7,986 nt of DNA from Candidatus Rokuibacteriota bacterium (GTDB taxonomy: Bacteria; Methylomirabilota; Methylomirabilia; Rokubacteriales; CSP1-6): the NCBI GenBank assembly GCA_003221595.1, contig QHSM01000075.1, positions 1 to 7,986 of the forward strand, written 5' to 3'. The first letter of the stretch is position 1. Each line of letters starts with the position of its first letter. A program made the position numbers and the translations under genes. This document shows, piece after piece, positions 1-5,945 of this stretch. The notes beneath the pieces are model-generated. The model saw nothing but the letters and a program-made list of their open reading frames with translations, was not told where the DNA came from and made no database searches.

Positions 1-404
1 TCATCCCGATCGCCGGGATGATCCTCGGCAGCTCGATGACCAGCGCCGCCCTCGCGGGCGACCGGCTGCAAGGAGAGCTTCGCGTCCGCGCCGCCGAGGT
101 CGAAACGCGCCTCGCCCTCGGCTTCTCCGGCCGCGAGGCCGTGCAGCCGCTGGTGCGCTCGGCGCTGCGCGCGGCGATGATTCCGGTGGTCAACGGGATG
201 ATGACGGTGGGGCTCGTGCAGCTTCCGGGGATGATGACGGGCCAGATCCTCGCCGGATCCTCGCCGCTCCTGGCCATCCGCTACCAGATCGTCGTCGTGT
301 TCATGCAGGCCGCCGCCACCGGGCTCGCCTCGCTCTGCTTCGTCCGACTGATCGCCGGCCGCTATCTGACGCCCGCCCACCAGCTCCGGCGCTACCTGCT
401 CTAA
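1..404 (+). CDS. fetB: FetB-type (UPF0014) metal-export ABC permease, 3' end
   Basis: Partial gene. The window opens inside it and the first whole codon is at base 3. About 133 residues remain, ending at TAA 402-404. The reading frame starts IPIAGMILGSSM and carries the hallmark stretch GLVQLPGMMTGQILAG, followed by a conserved IRYQIVVVFM membrane segment. Both are typical of UPF0014/FetB (YbbM), whose members are about 250-260 residues, so roughly the C-terminal half is present with about three membrane helices. In E. coli, FetA (ATPase) and FetB form a putative iron exporter linked to oxidative-stress resistance. A fetA partner would be expected upstream, outside the window. The gene converges on the VIT-family gene at 598-1293, another metal-transporter family. 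The family call is firm; the metal and the direction of transport come from family knowledge only. Confidence 0.92.
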   Translation, partial: IPIAGMILGSSMTSAALAGDRLQGELRVRAAEVETRLALGFSGREAVQPLVRSALRAAMIPVVNGMMTVGLVQLPGMMTGQILAGSSPLLAIRYQIVVVFMQAAATGLASLCFVRLIAGRYLTPAHQLRRYLL

Positions 405-441
405 CAGCCTTGCGCTGAGCGGCCGGCGAAGCCGCGCCGCC

Positions 442-481
442 CGAGCATGGTGTTGTCGAATCGCTGCCTTGCCGATGCTCG
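442..481. repeat. Inverted repeat between convergent genes
   Basis: The exact arms CGAGCAT (442-448) and ATGCTCG (475-481) can pair over 7 bp. Two more G-C pairs form (449-450 with 472-473) if base 474 is bulged out, leaving a loop of about 21 bases. It lies about 40 bases beyond the fetB stop and 115 bases beyond the VIT-gene stop, so it could act as a terminator or mRNA-end structure. There is no T-run on either side and the loop is long, so an intrinsic terminator is not established. The rest of the 405-597 intergenic stretch shows no gene, RNA gene or recognisable regulatory site. Confidence 0.25.
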
Positions 482-597
482 CGCTACCGCCGGTGGGACA
501 GCGCCGCCCCGTCCGGGACTCGCCCGCCCCAGACCAGGCGCGGAGGGCGCTAGAAGCAGATGGACTTGTTTCAGCCGTGCTACTTCAGCAGCCGCGG

Positions 598-1293
598 CTA
601 GGAGATCGCGCGGGCGATCACGAACGCCGCCGCCGCCGCGAGCCCGCCGACCAGCACGGTCTGCAGCGCGCTCCGGGCCGGCTGGGCGCCCGTGAAGCGT
701 CCCTTGATCCATCCGAAGACGGCGAGGGCCACTCCGGTCACGGCGACCGACCACGGCAGCGCGCCCTGCGCGCTCGAGTGCAGCATGTAGGGGCCGAGCG
801 GGATGAGGCCTCCCACCACGTAGGCGGCGGCGATGACCGCGCCGCTTCTCACCGCCCGACGCGGGTCGGGCTTCTCGAGACCCAGCTCGAACCGCAGCAT
901 GAAGTCGCGCCAGGCCTCCGGGCGCTTGCGGAGCGCTTCGACGACGGGAGTGCTTTCCTCGGGGGTGAGGCCGTGGGACTGGAGAAGCTCCATGACCTCC
1001 ATCGCCTCCAACTCGGGCTTCTGCTCGATCTCGAGCTGCTCGCGCTCGCGCTCGTTCGCGTAATGCTCGACGTCGCTCTTGCCCGCCAGATAGCCGCCGA
1101 GCCCCATCGCGATCGAGCCGGCGGCGATCTCGGCGAGCCCGGCGGTGACGACGAGGGCGGGCGAATCGACGGCGCCGGTGAGTCCCGCGGCCAGCGCGAA
1201 GGGAACCGTCAGGCCGTCCGCGAGCCCGATGACGGTGTCCCTCACGACGAGGCCGGAGGTGAAGTGCTGCTCGACGTGCGGCGTGGACGGCAT
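598..1293 (-). CDS. VIT1/CCC1-family iron/manganese transporter
   Basis: 231-residue membrane protein of the VIT1/CCC1 (DUF125) family. The N-terminal block DTVIGLADGLTVPFALAAGL matches the family motif of helix 1. It is followed by the helix-2 block AEIAAGSIAMGLGGYLAGKS at about residues 54-73. Residues about 75-145 form a charged, Glu-rich cytosolic segment (NEREREQLEIEQ, then FMLRFELGLEKPD), corresponding to the metal-binding domain of eukaryotic VIT1. Three more helices follow (about 150-170, 180-197, 208-230), giving five in all. Unlike bacterial MbfA, it has no N-terminal ferritin-like domain. ATG 1291-1293 is preceded by a strong purine-rich ribosome site (GGGGAGGGG, 1297-1305 on the complementary strand); the stop is TAG at 598-600. 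It is last in the putative htrA-sulfurtransferase-VIT operon, 44 bases after the sulfurtransferase. Relatives export Fe2+ or Mn2+ from the cytosol into a compartment or out of the cell; specificity here is inferred. Confidence 0.93.
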   Translation of the reverse strand: MPSTPHVEQHFTSGLVVRDTVIGLADGLTVPFALAAGLTGAVDSPALVVTAGLAEIAAGSIAMGLGGYLAGKSDVEHYANEREREQLEIEQKPELEAMEVMELLQSHGLTPEESTPVVEALRKRPEAWRDFMLRFELGLEKPDPRRAVRSGAVIAAAYVVGGLIPLGPYMLHSSAQGALPWSVAVTGVALAVFGWIKGRFTGAQPARSALQTVLVGGLAAAAAFVIARAIS

Positions 1294-1305
1294 GGCCCCT
1301 CCCCA
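1294..1305 (-). promoter_or_regulatory. Strong ribosome binding site of the VIT-family gene
   Basis: On the minus strand GGGGAGGGG lies 3-11 bases before the ATG at 1293. It is the clearest Shine-Dalgarno sequence in the window and fixes this start codon. It gives the last gene of the group its own strong ribosome entry, unlike the two genes before it. Confidence 0.6.
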
Positions 1306-1337
1306 GCTACGCTCTCACGCCAGGCGGCCGGGCCGCG

Positions 1338-2219
1338 CTACCGCGCGAGCGGAAGGTCGTCGCGGTTCCCCCACTCGCTCCACGACCGGTCGTAGCCGAC
1401 GAGCCGTGGGTAGCCGAGCAGGCGCAGGACAAAATAGGTGTGGGCGGCGCGATGATGGGTCTGGCAGTAGGTGACGACCGTCTTGTCGGGCGTCACGGCC
1501 TGCGCGGCGTACATGGCACGCAGCTCGCCCACCGGCTTGAAGGTGCCGTCGGCGCGAAGGTTTTCTCGCCACTCGACATTGACCGCGCCGGGAATGTGGC
1601 CGCCGCGCCGGGCGCGCACGTCCTTGCCGGTGTACTCGTCGGCCGACCGCGCGTCGAGCAGGGCGACGCTCGGATCGTTCAGCCGATCCCGCACCCATTC
1701 GGCGCTCGCCACGCGCTCCCCCACGCGCGCCGGACGGTAGTCGGTGCGCGCGACGGAGGGCACTGAGGTCGTCCCGGGCCACTTCGCGCGACGCCACGCC
1801 TGAATGCCGCCGTCGAGGAGCGAGACGGCGCGATGGCCGAAGACGTCGAGCGTGAAGAAGAGGCGAGCCGCGTCCAAGTCGCCGCTGTCATCGTAGATCA
1901 CCACGTGGGTGTCCGGGCCGATCCCGAGGTCGCCGAAGAGGCGCGCCGCCTCCGTCTCGGTGGGGAGCCGGTAGCCCCCCGCCGGCACTTTGATTCGCAC
2001 GTCGTCGACGCTCAGATAGACGGCACCGGGAATGTGACCCCGCTGATAGGTCTTCCGCTCCGACGCCATGTCCACGATGCGCAGATTGCCGTCGCCGAGG
2101 TGGGCTTCGAGCCACGCCGCGTCGACGAGAAGCGGAGCGGCGAGCGCCGGGCTGACCGAGAGGAGCAGCGCGCACGTCACTATCAGGAGCATGGCCAGAC
2201 GTCTGTGCATCACGACCAT
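1338..2219 (-). CDS. Exported two-domain sulfurtransferase (rhodanese/MST family)
   Basis: 293 residues: a signal peptide and two tandem rhodanese domains, the layout of thiosulfate and 3-mercaptopyruvate sulfurtransferases. Residues 5-27 form a typical Sec signal (HRR, a hydrophobic run, then SPALA with likely cleavage at ALA/AP). The protein is therefore probably periplasmic, whereas classical SseA is cytosolic. The N-terminal domain (about 30-155) contains GHIPGAVYLS and has no Cys at its active-site position (YDDSGDLDA), so it is catalytically silent, as is usual. The C-terminal domain (about 170-293) has LLDARSADEY, GHIPGAVNVEW and the catalytic loop CQTHHRA with Cys252. That loop differs from CRKGVT (rhodanese) and CGSGVT (mercaptopyruvate enzymes), so the sulfur donor cannot be predicted. 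Start: ATG 2219, or Met4 at 2210, which has a slightly better upstream AGATGG and a shorter signal. The htrA stop is 8 bases upstream, implying co-transcription. The stop is TAG at 1338-1340. Confidence 0.92.
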   Translation of the reverse strand: MVVMHRRLAMLLIVTCALLLSVSPALAAPLLVDAAWLEAHLGDGNLRIVDMASERKTYQRGHIPGAVYLSVDDVRIKVPAGGYRLPTETEAARLFGDLGIGPDTHVVIYDDSGDLDAARLFFTLDVFGHRAVSLLDGGIQAWRRAKWPGTTSVPSVARTDYRPARVGERVASAEWVRDRLNDPSVALLDARSADEYTGKDVRARRGGHIPGAVNVEWRENLRADGTFKPVGELRAMYAAQAVTPDKTVVTYCQTHHRAAHTYFVLRLLGYPRLVGYDRSWSEWGNRDDLPLAR

Positions 2220-2227
2220 CTTACATG

Positions 2228-3232
2228 TCAGCGCATCTCGGCCAGCGTCACCTGCAGCGTCACCGACGTCTTCTCGCGGCGGACGGCCATGACGATGACG
2301 TCGCCGACCTTGTGCTGACCGACCGCGCTTCGCAGATCGCCCAGGCTTTTCACCGGCTGCCCGCCGATCGCCACGACGATGTCGCCCGCGCGCATCCCCG
2401 CCTTCGCGGCCGGTCCGCGGGGATCGAGCCGGGCGATCAGCACTCCGCGATCGACCGGAAGATCGTAAGCCGCGGCGATCTGGGGCGTCACGCTGATGGG
2501 CACGATGCCGATCACCGGACGCACGATGCGTCCGTGCGCGAGCAGCTCCTGAACGATGGGCTTGGCGCTGTTGATCGAGATGGCGAAGCCGATTCCCTGC
2601 GCCCCCTGGATGATCGCGGTGTTGACCCCGATCACCTCGCCGGTCATCCGGATCAGCGGACCACCGGAGTTGCCGGGGTTGATCGCCGCGTCCGTCTGGA
2701 TGAGATCGTGAAGCGTCGGGCCGCCCGGATCCTCGATCGATCGCGCCAGCGCGCTGACCACGCCGACCGTCACGGTCGGCCCGCCCTCGAGCCCGAGCGG
2801 GTTGCCGATGGCGATGACCGTCTCGCCGACCTCGAGCTTGGCGGAGTCGCCGAGCGGCGCCACCGGGAGATCGCGGCCGTCGATCTTGACGACTGCCAGG
2901 TCGGTGACGGGATCGGCGCCGATCAGCTTGCCGGGGAACGCGCGCCCGTCGGGCAGGGTGACCCGGATTTGCTGGGCGCCCTGGACCACGTGGTTGTTGG
3001 TCAGCACGTAGCCGCGCGCGTCGAAGATGGCCCCGGAGCCGAGACCCTGCGCCGGCACCGCCCGCAGCAGCGCGTCGTAGGTCACCTGCCGGGTCGCGAT
3101 GTTCACCACGGCCGGCCTCGCCTTCGCGACGACGGCGGGAATGCCCGTGCGCTCCTGAGCGCGGGCCGGCGACGTCAGGAGCAGCGAGGCCACGATTGTC
3201 AGGGCGAGCCTCGGCAGGACGTGTCTTTCCAT
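2228..3232 (-). CDS. htrA: HtrA/Deg-type periplasmic serine protease, one PDZ domain
   Basis: 334 residues from ATG 3230-3232. Residues 1-25 form a Sec signal (MERH, a hydrophobic run, then SPARA/QE), placing the mature enzyme in the periplasm. The trypsin-like S1C domain (about 35-225) has the full catalytic triad: His81 in TNNHVV, Asp111 in TDLAVVKI and Ser189 in INPGNSGGPL. The oxyanion-hole region and the conserved IGNPLGL are also present. A single C-terminal PDZ domain (about 235-330; GVLIARLDPRGPAAKAGMRAGDIVVAI) follows. DegP and DegQ have two PDZ domains, so the layout is DegS-like, but here with a cleavable signal rather than an obvious anchor. The segment between strands 1 and 2 (the LA-loop position) is short. 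The frame is open upstream to 3331, but that stretch lacks family similarity and the signal peptide fixes the start at 3232. Family role: degradation of misfolded envelope proteins or regulated cleavage. It is the first gene of the group with the sulfurtransferase and VIT transporter. Confidence 0.95.
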   Translation of the reverse strand: MERHVLPRLALTIVASLLLTSPARAQERTGIPAVVAKARPAVVNIATRQVTYDALLRAVPAQGLGSGAIFDARGYVLTNNHVVQGAQQIRVTLPDGRAFPGKLIGADPVTDLAVVKIDGRDLPVAPLGDSAKLEVGETVIAIGNPLGLEGGPTVTVGVVSALARSIEDPGGPTLHDLIQTDAAINPGNSGGPLIRMTGEVIGVNTAIIQGAQGIGFAISINSAKPIVQELLAHGRIVRPVIGIVPISVTPQIAAAYDLPVDRGVLIARLDPRGPAAKAGMRAGDIVVAIGGQPVKSLGDLRSAVGQHKVGDVIVMAVRREKTSVTLQVTLAEMR

Positions 3233-3241
3233 GGCGAGCGC

Positions 3242-3271
3242 ATTATCCCCGCGAGAGGGCTCGATGGTCCA
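3242..3271 (-). promoter_or_regulatory. Candidate promoter of htrA, possibly leaderless
   Basis: On the minus strand a GATAAT -10-like box (3242-3247, 5 of 6 matches to TATAAT) is preceded, after an 18-base spacer, by TGGACC (3266-3271, 4 of 6 matches to TTGACA). Only 9 bases separate the -10 box from the htrA ATG, so transcription would begin within a few bases of the start codon. No good Shine-Dalgarno sequence precedes this ATG, which agrees with a leaderless message. A/T-rich hexamers are rare in such GC-rich DNA, but the match is still short and inferential. Confidence 0.4.
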
Positions 3272-3367
3272 GCGCCTCTCGGCGGCGGGCCGACCAGATG
3301 CTCCGCGGTTCCCCGTCCCTCGATCGGGCACCCGCCGCGTTTGCTCGAACGGAGGACGCAGTCGGCT

Positions 3368-3811
3368 TCACGATCTCCCCCTGACGGTCAAGACCGGAGA
3401 GGTGGCGGCGGCGACGACACGTCCCGCGACGCTGCCCAGGAACAGCTTGGCGAGCCCGGAGCGCCCGTGGGTGCCCATGACGATCACGTCCGCGCGCTTC
3501 GATCTCGCGAAGCGGACGATCTGCTCGTGCGCGATCCCCTCCAGCAAGGTCCCCGAGGCGCGGACGCCCGCCTTCTTCACCTGCGCCAGCAGCTTCGCGA
3601 GCTTCTTCTGGGCCCACGTCCGGCTCGACGCCGCGATCTCATCGTAGACCTTCGGCGAGATGTACCCCTCGCCGGCCACCGGCACGACGGGGCTGAGCAC
3701 GTGGGCGATCAGCAGCTGGCCACGGCTCGCCTTCGCCATCTCGATCGCCTTTCTGAGCGCGGCGCTCGACGCCGGGGAGAAGTCGGACGGGTGAAGAATT
3801 CGACGCATCAT
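3368..3811 (-). CDS. Universal stress protein, single UspA domain
   Basis: 147 residues, the usual length of a one-domain universal stress protein. It begins MMRRILHPSDFSPAS, the family's first strand with the conserved Asp. It ends with the nucleotide-binding signature G-2x-G-9x-G-S (GTHGRSGLAKLFLGS, about residues 113-127) and the final strand SPVLTVR. An intact signature predicts the ATP-binding (UspFG/MJ0577-like) type rather than the non-binding UspA type. No signal peptide or membrane segment is visible, so it is cytosolic. The start is the first of two adjacent ATGs (3809-3811), placed 8 bases after GGGAG. This ATG overlaps the TGA of the preceding ABC ATPase frame (ATGA), so translational coupling is likely. 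The frame is open far upstream (to 4642), but that part is the shadow of the ABC gene. The stop is TGA at 3368-3370. Role: stress survival by nucleotide-dependent signalling; the exact function is unknown. Confidence 0.92.
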   Translation of the reverse strand: MMRRILHPSDFSPASSAALRKAIEMAKASRGQLLIAHVLSPVVPVAGEGYISPKVYDEIAASSRTWAQKKLAKLLAQVKKAGVRASGTLLEGIAHEQIVRFARSKRADVIVMGTHGRSGLAKLFLGSVAGRVVAAATSPVLTVRGRS

Positions 3812-3924
3812 GTGATGATCTCCCGGGCGGCGCGGGCGCGAACCTGCGCCGCCGTCTGGCGCATGAGGAACACCGGGACCTCGACCCGTGTGAGCACGAC
3901 CGCGGCGACGAGCATCCCCGACAT
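3808..3924 (-). pseudogene. Possible remnant of a lost usp gene, in frame with the ABC ATPase
   Basis: The final 38 codons of the ATPase frame, from the internal ATG 3922-3924, encode LVAAVVLTRVEVPVFLMR plus a short charged tail. This resembles the closing helix and strand of universal stress proteins (general pattern SVA..VL....VPVLLVR) and is comparable to the end of the neighbouring intact protein (SVAGRVVAAATSPVLTVR). The stop overlaps the next gene's ATG as ATGA, an arrangement typical of tightly coupled neighbours such as tandem usp genes. Alternatives are a chance resemblance, or a genuine 38-residue peptide. Inference, moderate to low confidence. Confidence 0.35.
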
Positions 3925-4971
3925 TATAGAGTGCAAGGGAGGCAGCGGTTCTCGCCCAGGACGACTGGGGCCACGGTGCCCCTCCTGAAGTCCGGCGATT
4001 TCTCCAGGGCCCGGCGCGACGGCCTTGACCTCCGGCGCCACCCGCGAGCACTGCTCCATCGCGAGCGGGCAGCGCGGATGGAAGTGGCAGCCCGAGGGCG
4101 GATCGATGGGCGACGGCACTTCGCCGCTGAGAATCATGTCTTCCCGCGGCGCGTCCGGATCGGCCGGCAGCGCCGCCGAGAAGAGCGCCTTCGTGTACGG
4201 ATGAAGCGGGTTGCGGTAGAGCCGCTCGGTGTCGGCGTGCTCCACGATCCGGCCGAGGTACATCACCGCGGTGCGATGGGCGATGTACCGCACGGTCGCC
4301 AGGTTGTGGGCGACCAGCAGGAAGCTGAGCTGCTGCCGAGCCTGGAGATCCTTGAGGAGGTTCATGATCTGGGCCCGGATCGACACGTCGAGGGCCGAGA
4401 CCGGCTCGTCGAGGACGATCAGCTCGGGGAACGAGGCGAGCGCGCTCGCGAGCGCGATGCGCTGACGCTGGCCGCCGCTGAACTCGTGCGGATAGCGGCT
4501 GGCCGCGTCCAGCGGAAGGCCGACCTGATGCAGGACCTCCTCGACGCGCTCCAGCTTGCCCCTGCGGGTGACCCGCCGGTTCACCACGAGCGCTTCGGCG
4601 ATCGTGTCGCGCACTCTGAGGCGAGGGTTCAGGGAAGACCACGGATCCTGGAACACCGCCTGGACCCGGGTGTGGAACTCGCTCAGCTCCGAGCCGGCGA
4701 GCGCGTGGACGTCGCGGCCGTTGAGGAGCACGCGCCCGGCGGTCGGCCGCTCGAGCCGGAGCAAGAGGCGCGAGGTCGTCGTCTTGCCGCAGCCCGACTC
4801 GCCGACCAGGCCGAGCGTCTCCTGGCGTCCGATCGTGAAGTTGATGCCGTCGACCGCCTTCACGTAGCCCGTCGTCCGGGCGATGAGCAGGCCCCGGGTG
4901 ACCGGAAAATGCTTCGTGAGGTTCTCGACCTGGATCAGCGGCTCGCCGGCGATCGCTCCGCCCTCCAGCAC
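3808..4971 (-). CDS. dppF: Dpp/Opp-type ABC ATPase (F subunit) with aberrant C-terminal tail
   Basis: 387 residues, about 50 longer than the usual 320-340. It is the second nucleotide-binding subunit of the peptide-type importer, in the cytosol at the membrane face. Walker A is GESGCGKTT (57-65), the signature FSGGQRQRI (about 163-171) and Walker B LIVLDEPVSALD (about 183-194); the H-loop His is in LLVAHN (about 221). The Opp/Dpp C-terminal domain with HPRCPLAMEQC (about 297-307) is present. After VAPGPG (about 318-323) the expected VACH-type ending is absent. The frame runs on for about 60 residues and stops at TGA 3808-3810, overlapping the stress-protein ATG. The last 38 residues resemble a universal stress protein C-terminus and may be a fused remnant. 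The start is GTG 4969-4971, overlapping the D-subunit gene by 37 bases; no better start is visible. The symbol reflects family and operon position only; the substrate is unknown. Confidence 0.9.
   Translation of the reverse strand: MLEGGAIAGEPLIQVENLTKHFPVTRGLLIARTTGYVKAVDGINFTIGRQETLGLVGESGCGKTTTSRLLLRLERPTAGRVLLNGRDVHALAGSELSEFHTRVQAVFQDPWSSLNPRLRVRDTIAEALVVNRRVTRRGKLERVEEVLHQVGLPLDAASRYPHEFSGGQRQRIALASALASFPELIVLDEPVSALDVSIRAQIMNLLKDLQARQQLSFLLVAHNLATVRYIAHRTAVMYLGRIVEHADTERLYRNPLHPYTKALFSAALPADPDAPREDMILSGEVPSPIDPPSGCHFHPRCPLAMEQCSRVAPEVKAVAPGPGEIAGLQEGHRGPSRPGREPLPPLHSIMSGMLVAAVVLTRVEVPVFLMRQTAAQVRARAAREIIT
3923..3928 (-). promoter_or_regulatory. TATAAT -10-like box upstream of usp
   Basis: A perfect TATAAT on the minus strand lies about 112 bases before the stress-protein ATG, inside the unusual tail of the ABC ATPase. 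The position 17-18 bases upstream holds only a weak -35 candidate (GAACCG or AGAACC), and no extended -10 TG is present. It could let usp be transcribed independently of the ABC operon. The evidence is a single hexamer. Confidence 0.25.
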
Positions 4972-5930
4972 GCGACCTCGTGCGCGGGACCGACCGGCAT
5001 GGTCGGGGGATACTCGCGGCGGCAGCGATCCTCCACGTAGCTACAACGCGAAGCGAAGCGGCAGCCGACCGGCAGCGCGTGCAGCGGCGGCGGCTGGCCC
5101 TCGATGGACGGCAGCCGCTCCACCGCCGCCTCCATCCGCGGCACCGAGGCCATCAGCGCCTCGGTGTACGGGTGGCGCGGGGCGCGGAAGCGCGCGCGGG
5201 TCGGCCCGCTCTCCACGATGCGCCCGGCGTACATCATCGCGACTCGATCGCACATCCGCGCGACGATCCCGAAGTCGTGGGTGATGAAGAGCATCGCGAG
5301 CCGGGTCCGTGCCTGGATCTCCTTCAGGAGCGTCAGGTACTGGAGCTGGATCGTCACGTCGAGGGCGGTCGTGGGCTCGTCGGCGATGACCACGCGCGGC
5401 TCGCCGGCGACGGCGATGGCGCCGACGACGCGCTGCTTCATGCCGCCGCTCATCTGGTGCGGATAGGCGCGCAGCCGCTGGGCCGGCGCCGCGACCTTCA
5501 CCCGCTGCAGGGCCTCCTCGGCCAGGCGCCGGAGCGCCGCGGCTCCCCCGGCAAAGCGCATCCGGAGCGCCTCGACGACCTGGTCGCCGATGGTGAACAC
5601 CGGGTTCAGCGACGTCTGCGGATCCTGCAGGATCATCGCGATCCGGCGCCCGCGGACGCGGCGCATCTCCGCCTCGCTCTTGGTGACGAGATCCTCGCCC
5701 TCGAGGAGCACCTGGCCCGCGATGATGCGGGCGGCCGGCTCCGGCAAGAGACGCAGCACCGAGAGCCCGGTCATCGTCTTGCCGCAGCCCGATTCACCCA
5801 CGAGCCCGAGGGTCTCGCCTTCGCGAAGCGCGAAGCTCACCCCGTCCACCGCGCGCACGACGCCCCAGCGCGTGTAGAGATAGGTGCGGAGATCCCTCAC
5901 CTCGAGCACGACCGGAGCCGCGGCACTCAA
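4935..5930 (-). CDS. dppD: Dpp/Opp-type ABC ATPase (D subunit)
   Basis: 331 residues, normal length for DppD/OppD. Motifs in order: Walker A GESGCGKT (45-52), Q-loop Gln102 in LQDPQTSLNP, signature MSGGMKQR (160-167), Walker B VVIADE (180-185), D-loop ALD (189-191) and H-loop His218 in FITHDFG. The C-terminal Opp/Dpp domain carries CRFASRCSYVEDRC, a variant of the usual HPRC cluster, and closes normally with VACW. The protein pairs with the F subunit to power the two permeases. The start is TTG 5928-5930, 15 bases after the permease C stop; GTG at 5909 (Val8) is the main alternative, as no ATG lies close. TGA 4935-4937 falls inside the following ATPase gene, so the two are probably translationally coupled. 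The two ATPases are paralogous, as in dpp and opp operons generally. The substrate is not deducible. Confidence 0.95.
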   Translation of the reverse strand: MSAAAPVVLEVRDLRTYLYTRWGVVRAVDGVSFALREGETLGLVGESGCGKTMTGLSVLRLLPEPAARIIAGQVLLEGEDLVTKSEAEMRRVRGRRIAMILQDPQTSLNPVFTIGDQVVEALRMRFAGGAAALRRLAEEALQRVKVAAPAQRLRAYPHQMSGGMKQRVVGAIAVAGEPRVVIADEPTTALDVTIQLQYLTLLKEIQARTRLAMLFITHDFGIVARMCDRVAMMYAGRIVESGPTRARFRAPRHPYTEALMASVPRMEAAVERLPSIEGQPPPLHALPVGCRFASRCSYVEDRCRREYPPTMPVGPAHEVACWRAERSPASR

Positions 5931-5945
5931 CGCGCGCGCGAGTCC

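Noticed and set aside
572..600. Bulged stem (AGCCG-TGCT / AGCA-CGGCT) at the end of the VIT gene
   Set aside because: It is short, needs a four-base bulge, overlaps the stop codon and has no T-run in either direction.
1324..1336. Palindrome GCGGCCGGGCCGC between the sulfurtransferase and VIT genes, considered as a terminator
   Set aside because: The centre allows at most a tiny loop with a 5-bp stem and no T-run follows. The spacing suggests co-transcription.
469..1395. Plus-strand open frame of 308 codons opposite the VIT gene
   Set aside because: It is antisense to a clear VIT/CCC1 protein and its composition is that of a shadow frame.
2157..2219. Cys16 in the sulfurtransferase signal as a lipoprotein attachment site
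   Set aside because: The preceding residue is Thr rather than Gly, Ala or Ser. Cys16 lies in the middle of the hydrophobic run, and a normal ALA cleavage site follows.
3233..3331. 33-codon upstream extension of htrA
   Set aside because: It would bury the signal peptide inside the protein and has no similarity to HtrA proteins. A promoter-like element overlaps it.
2225..3988. Plus-strand open frame of 587 codons opposite htrA and usp
   Set aside because: It is low-complexity, charged and without family features. It crosses two well-supported minus-strand genes and the gap between them, as expected of an antisense GC shadow.
3924..4000. Short frame beginning GTG behind AGGAGGGG in the ATPase tail (about 16 codons)
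   Set aside because: The ribosome-site match is good, but the peptide ends after 16 residues, has no support, and overlaps the longer ATPase frame.
3812..4642. Upstream in-frame extension of the stress protein (424 codons in all)
   Set aside because: It lies out of frame over the ABC ATPase and is Arg/Pro/Gly-rich with no domain. The Usp fold begins exactly at MMRRILHPSD, with a ribosome site in front.
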